DNA from: Skermanella rosea
Lineage (GTDB): Bacteria > Pseudomonadota > Alphaproteobacteria > Azospirillales > Azospirillaceae
DNA length: 64,000 bases
Assembly (NCBI RefSeq): GCF_016806835.2
Contig: NZ_CP086114.1
Location: 62,001 to 126,000, forward strand
Direction of reading: 5' to 3'
A model generated the notes under the pieces. That model made no database searches. It had not been told where the DNA came from and saw only the letters and a list, made by a program, of their open reading frames with translations. A program made the position numbers and the translations under genes. Every line of letters begins with the position of its first letter. The stretch's first letter is position 1. Below, piece after piece: positions 17,589-25,718 of the stretch.

Positions 17589-18674
17589 TCAGCCCAGCCG
17601 CCGGCCGTCCTCCGGATCGAACAGCGACACCCGCCCCCCGTCCAGCATCACCGGCAGCGGCGCGTTGCGCTCGATCCGCTGGTTCGGGGCCATGCGGGCG
17701 GTGACCTCCCCAGCCCCGGTGGCGAGCAGAACATACATGTCGGGGCCGGTCGGCTCGGCCATGATCGGGCGCGCCTCGAACGATCCCCCGCCGCCGCCCT
17801 CGGCGATGCGGATATGCTCCGGCCGGAAACCCAGCGTGATCGGCCTGCCCTCCCCCGACCCCGAGGGCGGCGCCAGCCCCGGCAGCGGGATCGTGGCGCC
17901 GCCGCAGACCAGCCCGACATGGTCGCCCGCCGGCCCCAGCCTCCCCTCCAGGAAGTTCATGGTCGGCGCCCCCACGAAGGACGCGACGAACCGGTTGGCC
18001 GGCCGGTCGTAGACCTCCTCCGGGCTGTCGCACTGCTGGATCCGCCCCTGGTCCATCACGACGATCCGGGTCGCCATGGTCATCGCCTCGATCTGGTCGT
18101 GGGTGACATAGACCATGGTCCGCCCCACCCGCTCGTGCAGCCGCTTCAGCTCGATCCGCATGTCGGCGCGCAGCTTGGCGTCCAGGTTGCTGAGCGGCTC
18201 GTCGAACAGGAAGACCTTGGGCTGCCGCACCAGCGCGCGGCCGATCGCGACCCGCTGCTGCTGGCCGCCGGACAGCTCGGACGGGCGCCGGTCCAGCAGG
18301 TGGCCGATCCGCAGGAGCTGGGCGACCTCCGCCACCTTGCGCTCCACCTCGGCCTTCGGCGTCCCCCGCATGCGCAGGCCGAAGCCGATGTTCCGGCGCA
18401 CCGACATGGTCGGGTAGAGCGCGTAGGACTGGAACACCATCGCGATGTCCCGCTCGTCCGGCTCGAGTTTCGTCACGTCCCGTCCGCCGATCAGGATGCG
18501 CCCGCCGGTGGTCGGCTCCAGCCCCGCGATCATGTTCAGCAGGGTGGACTTGCCGCAGCCCGACGGCCCCAGCAGGACCAGGAACTCGCCGTGCTCCACC
18601 TCCAGGTCCAGGCCGTCGATGATGGTCAGGTGGCCATAGCTCTTGCGCACGTCTTCGAGGGTCACGCCGTTCAT
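17589..18674 (-). CDS. ABC sugar importer ATP-binding protein (UgpC/MsmX type)
   Basis: 361 residues. Walker A GPSGCGKST (36-44), signature LSGGQQQR (134-141) and Walker B FLFDEP (155-160) are intact, followed by a C-terminal OB-fold (TOBE) regulatory part with GFRPEHIRIAEG. This is the CUT1 carbohydrate importer ATPase type. The ATG at 18674 has a GAGGA site; an upstream ATG at 18689 would overlap the permease stop by 4 bp. It is the last transport gene of the operon. Confidence 0.93.
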   Translation of the reverse strand: MNGVTLEDVRKSYGHLTIIDGLDLEVEHGEFLVLLGPSGCGKSTLLNMIAGLEPTTGGRILIGGRDVTKLEPDERDIAMVFQSYALYPTMSVRRNIGFGLRMRGTPKAEVERKVAEVAQLLRIGHLLDRRPSELSGGQQQRVAIGRALVRQPKVFLFDEPLSNLDAKLRADMRIELKRLHERVGRTMVYVTHDQIEAMTMATRIVVMDQGRIQQCDSPEEVYDRPANRFVASFVGAPTMNFLEGRLGPAGDHVGLVCGGATIPLPGLAPPSGSGEGRPITLGFRPEHIRIAEGGGGGSFEARPIMAEPTGPDMYVLLATGAGEVTARMAPNQRIERNAPLPVMLDGGRVSLFDPEDGRRLG

Positions 18675-18685
18675 GGGTTGGGTCC

Positions 18686-19525
18686 TCATCCTTTGACGGC
18701 GCCGGCGGCGATGCCGCGCACGAACAGGCGCCCGGAAAACAGGTAGACCAGGACGGTCGGAAGGGCCGCGAGCATCGTCGCCGCCATGTTGACGTTGTAT
18801 TCCTGCTCGCCGAACTGCGATCCGACGAGGTTGTTGAGCGCCACCGTCACCGGCTGGCTGCCGCGCCCGCTGAAAGTCAGCCCCAGCAGGAAGTCGTTCC
18901 AGATGTAGGTGAACTGGAGGATCACCGCGACCGCGAACACCGGCAGCGAGAGCGGCAGCATGATGTGCCAGAAGATCGCCAGGAACCCGGCCCCGTCGAT
19001 CCGCGCCGCCTTCATCAGGTCCGCCGGCACCGACTGGAAGAAGTTGCGGAACAGCAGGGTCACGAAGGCCAGCCCCCAGACCACGTGGACCAGCACCAGC
19101 CCCGGCACGGTGCCGAACAGCCCCAGTTCCCGCACCAGCACGATCATCGGGTAGAGCGTCACCTGCGGCGGGATGAACAGCCCGATCAGGACCGCCGCGA
19201 ACAGCAGGTTGGCGAAGCGCAGCTTCCACAGGCTGAGCGCGTAGCCCGTCAGCGAGCCCAGGCCGACCGACAGGAACAGCGCCGGGAACACGATGACGAA
19301 GGAATTGACGAACTGCCCCGACAGCCCGCCGCTGCCGCCGTCGCGCCCGGCCCAGGCCTTGCCCCACGCCTCCAGCGTCGGGGCCTGCGGCAGGGCGAAC
19401 AGGCTGCCGCCGCGGATCTCGTCCATCGGCTTCAGCGAGGTGGAGAACATGATCAGCAGGGGCGCCATCATGGCGAGCGCCGCCGTGCCGAGCAGCAGAT
19501 ACAGGACGACCCGCTGGTAGCGCAT
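18686..19525 (-). CDS. ABC sugar importer permease (MalG type)
   Basis: 279 residues with six predicted membrane helices. The conserved EAA loop reads PADLMKAARIDGAGFLAIFWHIMLPLS, the site that contacts the ATPase. Its ATG overlaps the TAA stop of the preceding permease by one base (TAATG). Together with the MalF-type permease it forms the membrane channel of the importer. Confidence 0.93.
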   Translation of the reverse strand: MRYQRVVLYLLLGTAALAMMAPLLIMFSTSLKPMDEIRGGSLFALPQAPTLEAWGKAWAGRDGGSGGLSGQFVNSFVIVFPALFLSVGLGSLTGYALSLWKLRFANLLFAAVLIGLFIPPQVTLYPMIVLVRELGLFGTVPGLVLVHVVWGLAFVTLLFRNFFQSVPADLMKAARIDGAGFLAIFWHIMLPLSLPVFAVAVILQFTYIWNDFLLGLTFSGRGSQPVTVALNNLVGSQFGEQEYNVNMAATMLAALPTVLVYLFSGRLFVRGIAAGAVKG

Positions 19526-20472
19526 TACCGTGCCCCCCGGCTCTTGTGGATTTCCCGGTACAGGTAGGGGCCGATCACCGCGACCACGGTGCACAGCATC
19601 ATGAAGGCGCCGGCGGCGCCCAGGCCCAGCTCCTGCCGGTTCAGGATATGGTCGACCACGAACCGCGCCGGCAGGTCCGACGCGAAGCCCGGCCCGCCGC
19701 CGGTCAGCGCGACGACCAGGTCGAACGACTTCATCACCAGCGCCGACAGCAGCACGAAGACGGTGAAGAACACGGGCCGCAGCATCGGGGTGACGATGTC
19801 CGTATAGACCCGCCAGGTCGGGATGCCGTCGATCCGCGCGGCCTTCCAGACGTTGGGATCGACGCCCCGAAGCCCCGCCAGGAACAGCGCCATGCACAGC
19901 CCGACCTGCTGCCAGATCCCGGCGATGGCCAGGGTATAGATCGCCCGGTCCGGCTGGACGATCCAGTTGAAGACGAACCCTTCCCAGCCCAGGTCCCGCA
20001 CCGCGTCCTGGATGCCGAACACCGGGTTCAGCATCCATTGCCAGATCAGGCCGGTCACGATGAACGACATGGACAGCGGCAGCATGAACACCGTCCGGAA
20101 GAACCCCTCGGCCCGGACGCCCCGGTCGATCATGATCGCCAGCGCATAGCCCGCGACCGTGCAGCCCGCGATGAACAGCGTGCCGTGGATCGCCAGGTTC
20201 TCCATGGCGGTCCACCAGCGGGCGCTGGCGAACAGCCGGCGGTACTGGTCGAACCCGACGAAATCATAGACCGGCAGCAGGCGCGACCGGGTCAGCGAGA
20301 TCACGAAGGTCCAGACGATGAAGGCGTAGAAGCAGACGATCGTGATGACCGCCGCCGGGATAAGGGCGATCCGCGCCGCCGTCAGGGGCGCCAGCCGCCA
20401 TCGGGGCCGGACGGCCGGCGCGCCGCCGTCGGCCATCAGGATCGCCGGCCGGCTCTGTTCTGCATGGGACAT
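19525..20472 (-). CDS. ABC sugar importer permease (MalF type)
   Basis: 315 residues, with a cytoplasmic N-terminus of about 30 residues and six membrane helices. The EAA loop is VDPNVWKAARIDGIPTWRVYTDIVTPML. It is followed by the second permease with a 1-bp overlap and preceded by the binding protein. A GGAG site precedes the ATG. Confidence 0.93.
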   Translation of the reverse strand: MSHAEQSRPAILMADGGAPAVRPRWRLAPLTAARIALIPAAVITIVCFYAFIVWTFVISLTRSRLLPVYDFVGFDQYRRLFASARWWTAMENLAIHGTLFIAGCTVAGYALAIMIDRGVRAEGFFRTVFMLPLSMSFIVTGLIWQWMLNPVFGIQDAVRDLGWEGFVFNWIVQPDRAIYTLAIAGIWQQVGLCMALFLAGLRGVDPNVWKAARIDGIPTWRVYTDIVTPMLRPVFFTVFVLLSALVMKSFDLVVALTGGGPGFASDLPARFVVDHILNRQELGLGAAGAFMMLCTVVAVIGPYLYREIHKSRGAR

Positions 20473-20538
20473 GGGAATGCTCCATCGCCGGCCCGGAGGA
20501 TCACCGGGCCGGTCATGCGATCGGAAGGCCGGGGCGCC

Positions 20539-21795
20539 CTAGCGGGCGTCCCCGATGGTCTGCACGAACAGGCTGCGCCCCTGTTCCGGCGTCATGGAGG
20601 GACTGTTCCAGAACTGCGATATGGCGTCGTCGATCGCCCCGGAGACGGCGCTGGAGACGCCGAACAGCCCGGTGCTGACCAGATGGGTGGCGGGGTCCTT
20701 GATGGTGGCGATCGCCAGCTTGGCGCAGCTGTCGAAGCCGGGATCGGTCACGTCCGTGCGGACCGGGATCGACCCCTTGCGCCGGTTGAAGGCGATCTGG
20801 ACCTGCGGGTCCATGATGACCTCGGCCATCAGCTTCTGGGCCGCCTTGACCTGCGGGTCCGACGTGGCGCCGAACGAGAAGGCGTCGACCGCCATGATGT
20901 AGGCCGCGTCCTTCGCCGGGGCCAGCATGCAGCCGACCGCCGTCCCCGGCTCGATCCCGGCCGCCACCAGCTCGCCCTTGGCCCAGTCGCCGGTGAACTG
21001 GAAGGCCGCGTCGCCGCGCATCAGCATGGCGGTGGCCTCGTTCCAGCGGCGGCCCGGGCTGCCCTCGTCCACGAAGCCGCGCAGCGCCGCGAAGGTGCTG
21101 AACGCCTCCAGCATCGCGTCGGATTCCATCGCCGCCTCGTCCAGGTCGCCATAGACCTTGGCGTAATGCTCGCGCCCGCCGACGCCGAGCAGCACGGTGT
21201 TGAACAGCACCCGCTCCTGCCAGGGCTGGCCGCCCAGGGCGATCGGGGTCACGCCCGCCGCCTTCAGCCTCCCGGCGGCCTCCAGGAATTCCGGCCAGGT
21301 CTTGGGCACGGCCACCCCGGCCTTCTCCAGCACGGCGGTGTTGTAGAACATCCAGTTCTCGCCGTGGATGTTCAGGGGTGCGGCGATGTACTTGCCGTCC
21401 TCCTTGGCGATCCGGGCGATCAGGGGCGGCAGGACCGCGTCCCAGCCGCCGGCCGCCGCGACCTCCTGGACGTCGCCGACGAAGCCCTGCGCCGCCAGCT
21501 CCTTGAGCTGTTCGCCGATCGAGAACTGGAAGATCGCCGGGGCGTCGTTGCCGATCATGCGGTTGACCGCGGCGGCCCGGGCGTTGGCGCCGCCGGCGAT
21601 CGGGGTGTCGTTCCAGGTCCCGCCGCGCGCGGTGAAGGCGGAGCGGACCTCGCCCAGGGCGGCGGACTCGCCCCCCGACGTCCACCAGTGCAGCACCTCG
21701 GCCGTCTGGGCCGTGGCCGCCGGCGCCGCGAGCCCGGTCGCCACAGCGACCGCCAGCCCCGTCCCCAACCCTGTCATCAGCATGGAAACACGCAT
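20539..21795 (-). CDS. ABC sugar-binding protein (family 1)
   Basis: 418 residues. A signal peptide ends near AATAQ (residue 30), followed by TAEVLHWWTSGGESAALGEVRSAF, the opening of glucose/mannose-type family 1 binding proteins, and later GDAAFQFTGDWAKGEL. It should collect a mono- or oligosaccharide in the periplasm. It is the first gene of the importer operon and is divergent from the GH1 beta-glucosidase, so beta-glucosides such as cellobiose, or the released glucose, are reasonable substrates. Confidence 0.92.
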   Translation of the reverse strand: MRVSMLMTGLGTGLAVAVATGLAAPAATAQTAEVLHWWTSGGESAALGEVRSAFTARGGTWNDTPIAGGANARAAAVNRMIGNDAPAIFQFSIGEQLKELAAQGFVGDVQEVAAAGGWDAVLPPLIARIAKEDGKYIAAPLNIHGENWMFYNTAVLEKAGVAVPKTWPEFLEAAGRLKAAGVTPIALGGQPWQERVLFNTVLLGVGGREHYAKVYGDLDEAAMESDAMLEAFSTFAALRGFVDEGSPGRRWNEATAMLMRGDAAFQFTGDWAKGELVAAGIEPGTAVGCMLAPAKDAAYIMAVDAFSFGATSDPQVKAAQKLMAEVIMDPQVQIAFNRRKGSIPVRTDVTDPGFDSCAKLAIATIKDPATHLVSTGLFGVSSAVSGAIDDAISQFWNSPSMTPEQGRSLFVQTIGDAR

Positions 21796-21829
21796 CCGGA
21801 CCCTCCCTGAATCGATCCGCCGTTTTGGA

Positions 21830-21843
21830 TCGTAACGTTTCGA
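21830..21843. promoter_or_regulatory. LacI-type operator, copy 1
   Basis: TCGTAACGTTTCGA is a near-perfect palindrome 35 bp before the binding-protein start. It matches copy 2 (21929-21942) at 13 of 14 bases. The two copies are 99 bp apart, about nine to ten helical turns, which would permit looping by a tetrameric LacI protein. Confidence 0.7.
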
Positions 21844-21928
21844 TTTTCGGCAAGTATGACCTTGAGCCGATGATTGTCAATGCAGAAAACGCCCTTGTCA
21901 GCTCTCTTACCCGGCGTTACCATCGACA

Positions 21929-21942
21929 TCGTAACGTTACGA
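21929..21942. promoter_or_regulatory. LacI-type operator, copy 2
   Basis: TCGTAACGTTACGA is a perfect 14-bp palindrome, 47 bp before the beta-glucosidase start, with the CG centre usual for LacI/GalR operators. The regulator encoded downstream at 23372 is the obvious candidate to bind it and copy 1, controlling both divergent transcripts. Confidence 0.75.
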
Positions 21943-21988
21943 ATTTCGAACGCGCCGCAGCGGCGTGCCAGACCGGGAGGGTTCCGCG

Positions 21989-23329
21989 ATGCTACGTTTC
22001 CCCGAGGGGTTCGTGTGGGGAGTGTCCACGTCCAGCTACCAGATCGAGGGGGGAGCGCCGGACGACGGGCGCGGCCGGAGCATCTGGGATACCTACTGCG
22101 CCACGCCGGGGAAGGTCGCGAACGGCGACGACGGCTCGGTCGCCTGCGACCATTATCACCGCTACCCCGAGGACCTGGACCTTCTGCGGACGCTGGGCGC
22201 CTCGGTCTACCGCTTCTCGATCATGTGGCCCCGCGTGATGCCGGAAGGCACCGGCCGGCTGAACGAGAAGGGCCTCGACTTCTACGACCGCGTGGTCGAC
22301 GGCCTGCTGGAGCGCGGCCTGCGCGCCTGGCCCTGCCTGTACCACTGGGACCTGCCCCAGGCGCTCCAGGACCGGGGCGGCTGGACCAACCGCGACAGCG
22401 CCTCCTGGTTCGCCGACTATGCCGAGGTCATGGCCCGGCGGCTGGGCGACCGGGTCGAGAACTGGGTGACCTTCAACGAGCCCAGCGTCTCCGCCTGGAT
22501 CGGCCACGAGGAGGGCCGGCACGCGCCGGGCCTGACCGACCCGCGCGCCGCCGTGCGGGCCGCGCACCACATCAACCTGGCCCACGGCCGGGCGGTCGCG
22601 ACGCTGCGCGACCTGACGCCCCGGGCCGGCGTCGGCTTCGTCCTGCCGATGCACAAGGCCCGCCCCCTGCCCCGGTTCGCCGAACGCGACGCCCATCTGG
22701 CCGATTTGTTCGAGGACAAGTGGAACGGCGTGTTCCTGGACCCGGTCTATTTCGGCCGCTACCCCGCCTCGCTGGCCGACCGCTTCGCCGAGCACGTCGC
22801 CCCCGGCGACCTGGAGGAGATCAGCCGCCCGGTCGATTTCCTCGGCGTCAACCACTACTTCCCCAGCTATGTGGAGGCGGCGTCCGGCGAGGCCTGGCCG
22901 TTCCGCCATGCCGAGCCCCCGTTCTATTTCCGCCGGACGGAGATGAACTGGGCGATCGACGGGAGCGCCTTCTACGAGGCGCTGATGATCCTGAAGCACC
23001 GCTACCGCAACCCGCCGGTCTACGTGACCGAGAACGGCGGCGCCTTCCTCGACTGCATGCAGGCCGACGGCCGGGTGGACGACCAGGACCGGATCGCCTA
23101 CTACAAGGACTATCTCGCCAACCTGCACCGGGCCATGGCCGAGGGGGCCGACATCCGGGGCTTCATGCCCTGGTCCCTGCTCGACAATTTCGAATGGGCG
23201 CGCGGCTACGACAAGCGGTTCGGTCTGGTCCACGTCGATTACCGCACGCAGAAGCGGACGCCCAAGGCGTCCTTCGACTTCATGCGCGCCGTCATCGCCG
23301 GCAACGCTTTGCCCGGGGGCCAGTTCTGA
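21989..23329 (+). CDS. GH1 family beta-glucosidase
   Basis: 446 residues, typical GH1 length. FPEGFVWGVSTSSYQIEG at the start is the family N-terminal signature. Glu164 in TFNEPS is the expected acid/base and Glu348 in YVTENGG the expected nucleophile. There is no signal peptide, so it acts in the cytoplasm on imported beta-glucosides. The ATG at 21989 follows GGGAGGG; an earlier ATG at 21965 lacks such a site. The LacI gene follows closely. Confidence 0.95.
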   Translation: MLRFPEGFVWGVSTSSYQIEGGAPDDGRGRSIWDTYCATPGKVANGDDGSVACDHYHRYPEDLDLLRTLGASVYRFSIMWPRVMPEGTGRLNEKGLDFYDRVVDGLLERGLRAWPCLYHWDLPQALQDRGGWTNRDSASWFADYAEVMARRLGDRVENWVTFNEPSVSAWIGHEEGRHAPGLTDPRAAVRAAHHINLAHGRAVATLRDLTPRAGVGFVLPMHKARPLPRFAERDAHLADLFEDKWNGVFLDPVYFGRYPASLADRFAEHVAPGDLEEISRPVDFLGVNHYFPSYVEAASGEAWPFRHAEPPFYFRRTEMNWAIDGSAFYEALMILKHRYRNPPVYVTENGGAFLDCMQADGRVDDQDRIAYYKDYLANLHRAMAEGADIRGFMPWSLLDNFEWARGYDKRFGLVHVDYRTQKRTPKASFDFMRAVIAGNALPGGQF

Positions 23330-23371
23330 GCTATGCGGAAGGCCAACGGACACGGCGCTGGAGGACTGGGC

Positions 23372-24424
23372 GTGACGGCGAGGCGGCAGGCCAATCTCAA
23401 GACCCTGGCGGACCATCTCGGCCTGTCGGTCACGACCGTCTCGCGCGCGCTGAAGGACGGGCCGGAGGTGCGGCCGGAGACCATCGCCCGGGTCAAGGAG
23501 GCCGCGGCCTCCCTCGGCTACGTCCCCAATGTCGGCGGCATCCACCTGCGCACCGGCAGGACGATGAAGGTCTGCTCGATCCTGTTCGCGCCTGAGGTCG
23601 GCGACTACGGCGATCCGGGCTTCCTGGCCCAGGTCGAAAGCCTGTCGGCGGGGCTGGAGGTGTCCCACTACAACCTCCTCGTCCTGGCCCAGACCGGCAG
23701 GCAGACGCCGCTGGAAGCCGTACGCAAGGTGTATGAGCAGCGCATGGCCGACGCCGTCGTGTTCTCCCGCACCCTGCCGCTGGACGAGCGGGTGCGCTAC
23801 TGCCTGGAACGCGACTTCCCCTTCGTCAGCTTCGGCCGCACCGAGCTCCAGACGCCCCACGCCTATGTGGACCACGACGACGAGGGGGCCGTGTTCGACG
23901 CGGTCACCCGCCTCGCCGCCGAGGGCCACCGGCGGATCGCCCTGATCAACCCCTCGGGCGGCCTCACATATCTCGGCTACCGCCTGCGGGGCTACCAGCG
24001 CGCCCTGGCCGAGGCCGGCCTGCCCTGGGACCCCAAGCTGTCCGTGGTGGCCGACCTCTCGGTCCGGGCGGCGCGCGAGGCGGCTCGGCGCCTCGTCACC
24101 GAGGGCGGGGCGGCCACCGCCATCATCTGCGCCAACCAGATGTCGGTGGTCGGCGTGCTCGAAGGGCTGATCGGCTGCGGAGTCGACACCATCCGCGACG
24201 GCCTGCCCGTGGTGGGATTCGGCGGCATGCCGTTCCGCATGCTGTCGGAGCAGAAGGTGATCTATTACTACCAGCCCCAGCGCCGCGTCGGCGAGATGCT
24301 GGCCCACCACACCCTGGCCCTGCTGGAGGGCCGGCCGGCGGAGACCCTGGCCACCGTCCTCCCCTATGTCCGCATCGACGACCTCCGCCGCTTCCGCGAC
24401 AGCGAGGACGTGACCGGCGCCTGA
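23372..24424 (+). CDS. LacI-family transcriptional regulator
   Basis: 350 residues from the GTG at 23372, which has a strong GGAGGA site 6 nt upstream; an ATG at 23333, 3 bp after the beta-glucosidase stop, would add 13 residues but lacks a good site. The HTH is LKTLADHLGLSVTTVSRALK with the hinge helix following, then a periplasmic-binding-protein-like sensor domain (VCSILFAPEVGDYGDPGF ... GFGGMPFRML). It probably represses the divergent importer and beta-glucosidase genes through the TCGTAACGTTACGA sites until the inducer sugar binds. Confidence 0.93.
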   Translation: MTARRQANLKTLADHLGLSVTTVSRALKDGPEVRPETIARVKEAAASLGYVPNVGGIHLRTGRTMKVCSILFAPEVGDYGDPGFLAQVESLSAGLEVSHYNLLVLAQTGRQTPLEAVRKVYEQRMADAVVFSRTLPLDERVRYCLERDFPFVSFGRTELQTPHAYVDHDDEGAVFDAVTRLAAEGHRRIALINPSGGLTYLGYRLRGYQRALAEAGLPWDPKLSVVADLSVRAAREAARRLVTEGGAATAIICANQMSVVGVLEGLIGCGVDTIRDGLPVVGFGGMPFRMLSEQKVIYYYQPQRRVGEMLAHHTLALLEGRPAETLATVLPYVRIDDLRRFRDSEDVTGA

Positions 24425-24490
24425 GGGCGTGCCGAAACCGCCCGCCTCCTGTTTCAGCCGGGAACGCCCGCGAACAGGAAAGGACCGACG

Positions 24491-24706
24491 ATGACGGACG
24501 ATCGGAAGGCGACGCCGGGATCGAAGCAGCACGCCGAGGAACCGGCCGAGGTCCGGAAACCCACGATAATCGCCGGCTCCGGACGCGGCGGCCTCAGCGG
24601 AGGTGCCGATCCGGGCTCCACGGGCTCCGGCATCGCCGGCAGCGACGTCGATGTGGCCGGCATCGGCGGAAAAGCCACCCGCCCGGCACGGGAGCCGAAA
24701 GACTAA
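24491..24706 (+). CDS. Small glycine-rich hydrophilic protein, unknown
   Basis: 71 residues starting MTDDRKATPGSKQHAEEP, with a central GSGRGGLSGGADPGSTGSGIAGSD region and a basic end. An AAAGGA site lies 7 nt before the ATG. There are no membrane segments or cysteines. It looks disordered. A short hairpin (GGACTTT/AAAGTCC, 24707-24730) follows directly. I do not recognise it; it could also be spurious. Confidence 0.45.
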   Translation: MTDDRKATPGSKQHAEEPAEVRKPTIIAGSGRGGLSGGADPGSTGSGIAGSDVDVAGIGGKATRPAREPKD

Positions 24707-25148
24707 GGACTTTATTCCTTACAAAAGTCCCGCTACACTGTTCCCGGCGCTCTGGTGCCGGATCTTTTAACCTTGAATAAGTCATGGAACACTGACACCC
24801 CGGTGCTGTCCACGGCTGTCCGGCGCGATAATTGCCGATCAAAAAAGTTGCTTTTCGAGCGGCATGTTCTTCCTTTTGTCGTCATGCCCGGACTTGATCC
24901 GGGCATCTCCGGCCACGGAGCCCCGGTGAGATCTGCGACAAGATGACCGGGTCAAGCCCGGTCATGACGAAAAAGAGGTGTTACCGCCGCCAATCAAGAC
25001 CTTTGAAGAGCAATCACTGTGCCGGACAGCCGTGGATGCCGACGCCCCTCCGGGCTGGGGCCGGCCTGCACAGGTCCGGTATACGCCACCACGAATGATG
25101 ACAAATGCGTCCCCTGCCGGGGGGAGGGGTGTCGTCATTCCGCCGGGG
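24707..25148. other. Gene-free stretch with palindromic elements
   Basis: No credible gene. The stretch holds a weak hairpin at its left end, the double palindrome at 24881-24968 and otherwise mixed-composition DNA with short AT runs (around 24755-24880). It borders the SDR remnant and appears to be decaying intergenic DNA. Confidence 0.6.
24881..24968. repeat. Paired intergenic palindromes
   Basis: ATGCCCGGA (24884-24892) pairs with TCCGGGCAT (24898-24906); ATGACCGGG (24943-24951) pairs with CCCGGTCAT (24957-24965). The two hairpins share the GTCATGnCCGG...TTGA core and face each other. This is the form of the short palindromic elements scattered between genes of many alphaproteobacteria. 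Confidence 0.7.
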
Positions 25149-25424
25149 CTATTGCTTGTCCTTCCCCGGCTCCGCCATGCGGCGGTGCATTCCGGCCAGG
25201 ACGCCCGACGGCGTCACCGACGCGATGGCCGTCTGAAGCTTGTTGTGCCAGCCGCTGACCACGTCGCCCTCGCCCTTCATCATCGCCTTGAAGCCGATCT
25301 TCGCGACATCGGAGGGATCGTCCTTCTTCTGCTGTCCGACCCTGGGTGTCCATCATGTCGGCCCGTTCGAAGAAGTCGGTCTCGGTGGCGCCCGGCATCA
25401 GGCAGGTGACCGTGATGCCGTCAT
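25149..25424 (-). pseudogene. 3' remnant of a short-chain dehydrogenase gene, frameshifted
   Basis: Read on the minus strand from about 25424, the translation HDGITVTCLMPGATETDFFE and then RADMMDT matches the C-terminal part of an SDR, where PG-x-T-xT-x-F follows the catalytic Tyr/Lys region. At about 25340-25350 the homology moves to another frame, which continues KKDDPSDVAKIGFKAMMKGE and ends GMHRRMAEPGKDKQ before a stop at 25149-25151. A one-base insertion explains the shift. The Rossmann N-terminus and the catalytic residues are missing. The gene is a dead fragment. Confidence 0.75.
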
Positions 25425-25718
25425 GACGTTTGCTGACGTTTGCGGCCGTCACCGGGCGTCGGCATCGCCCCCGGCCGGCGGAATTCCGGCCTGCCGAAAT
25501 CCGGCGTTCGCCGATACCGCTATCACGTTTGATGACGAATGCGGCTCTTACGGGGAGGTGCCACGCCCTCGTTCGCGCAAGTCGGATCGTCTCGGCAACT
25601 GGCGCGTTTCCTTCCCCGTCGGCGCCGCCGCCTTGCTTTGGCCCGCCCGCCGGGCCACGCGGCGCCGACCCCATGGCCGGGGAGTTCACGAAGCCATAAC
25701 GGGAGGGACAATCGAGCA

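Noticed and set aside
25539-25718. Upstream extension of the Nramp-like gene
   Set aside because: The added 60 residues are Arg/Pro-rich with no membrane or family features; the ATG at 25719 has a good ribosome site.
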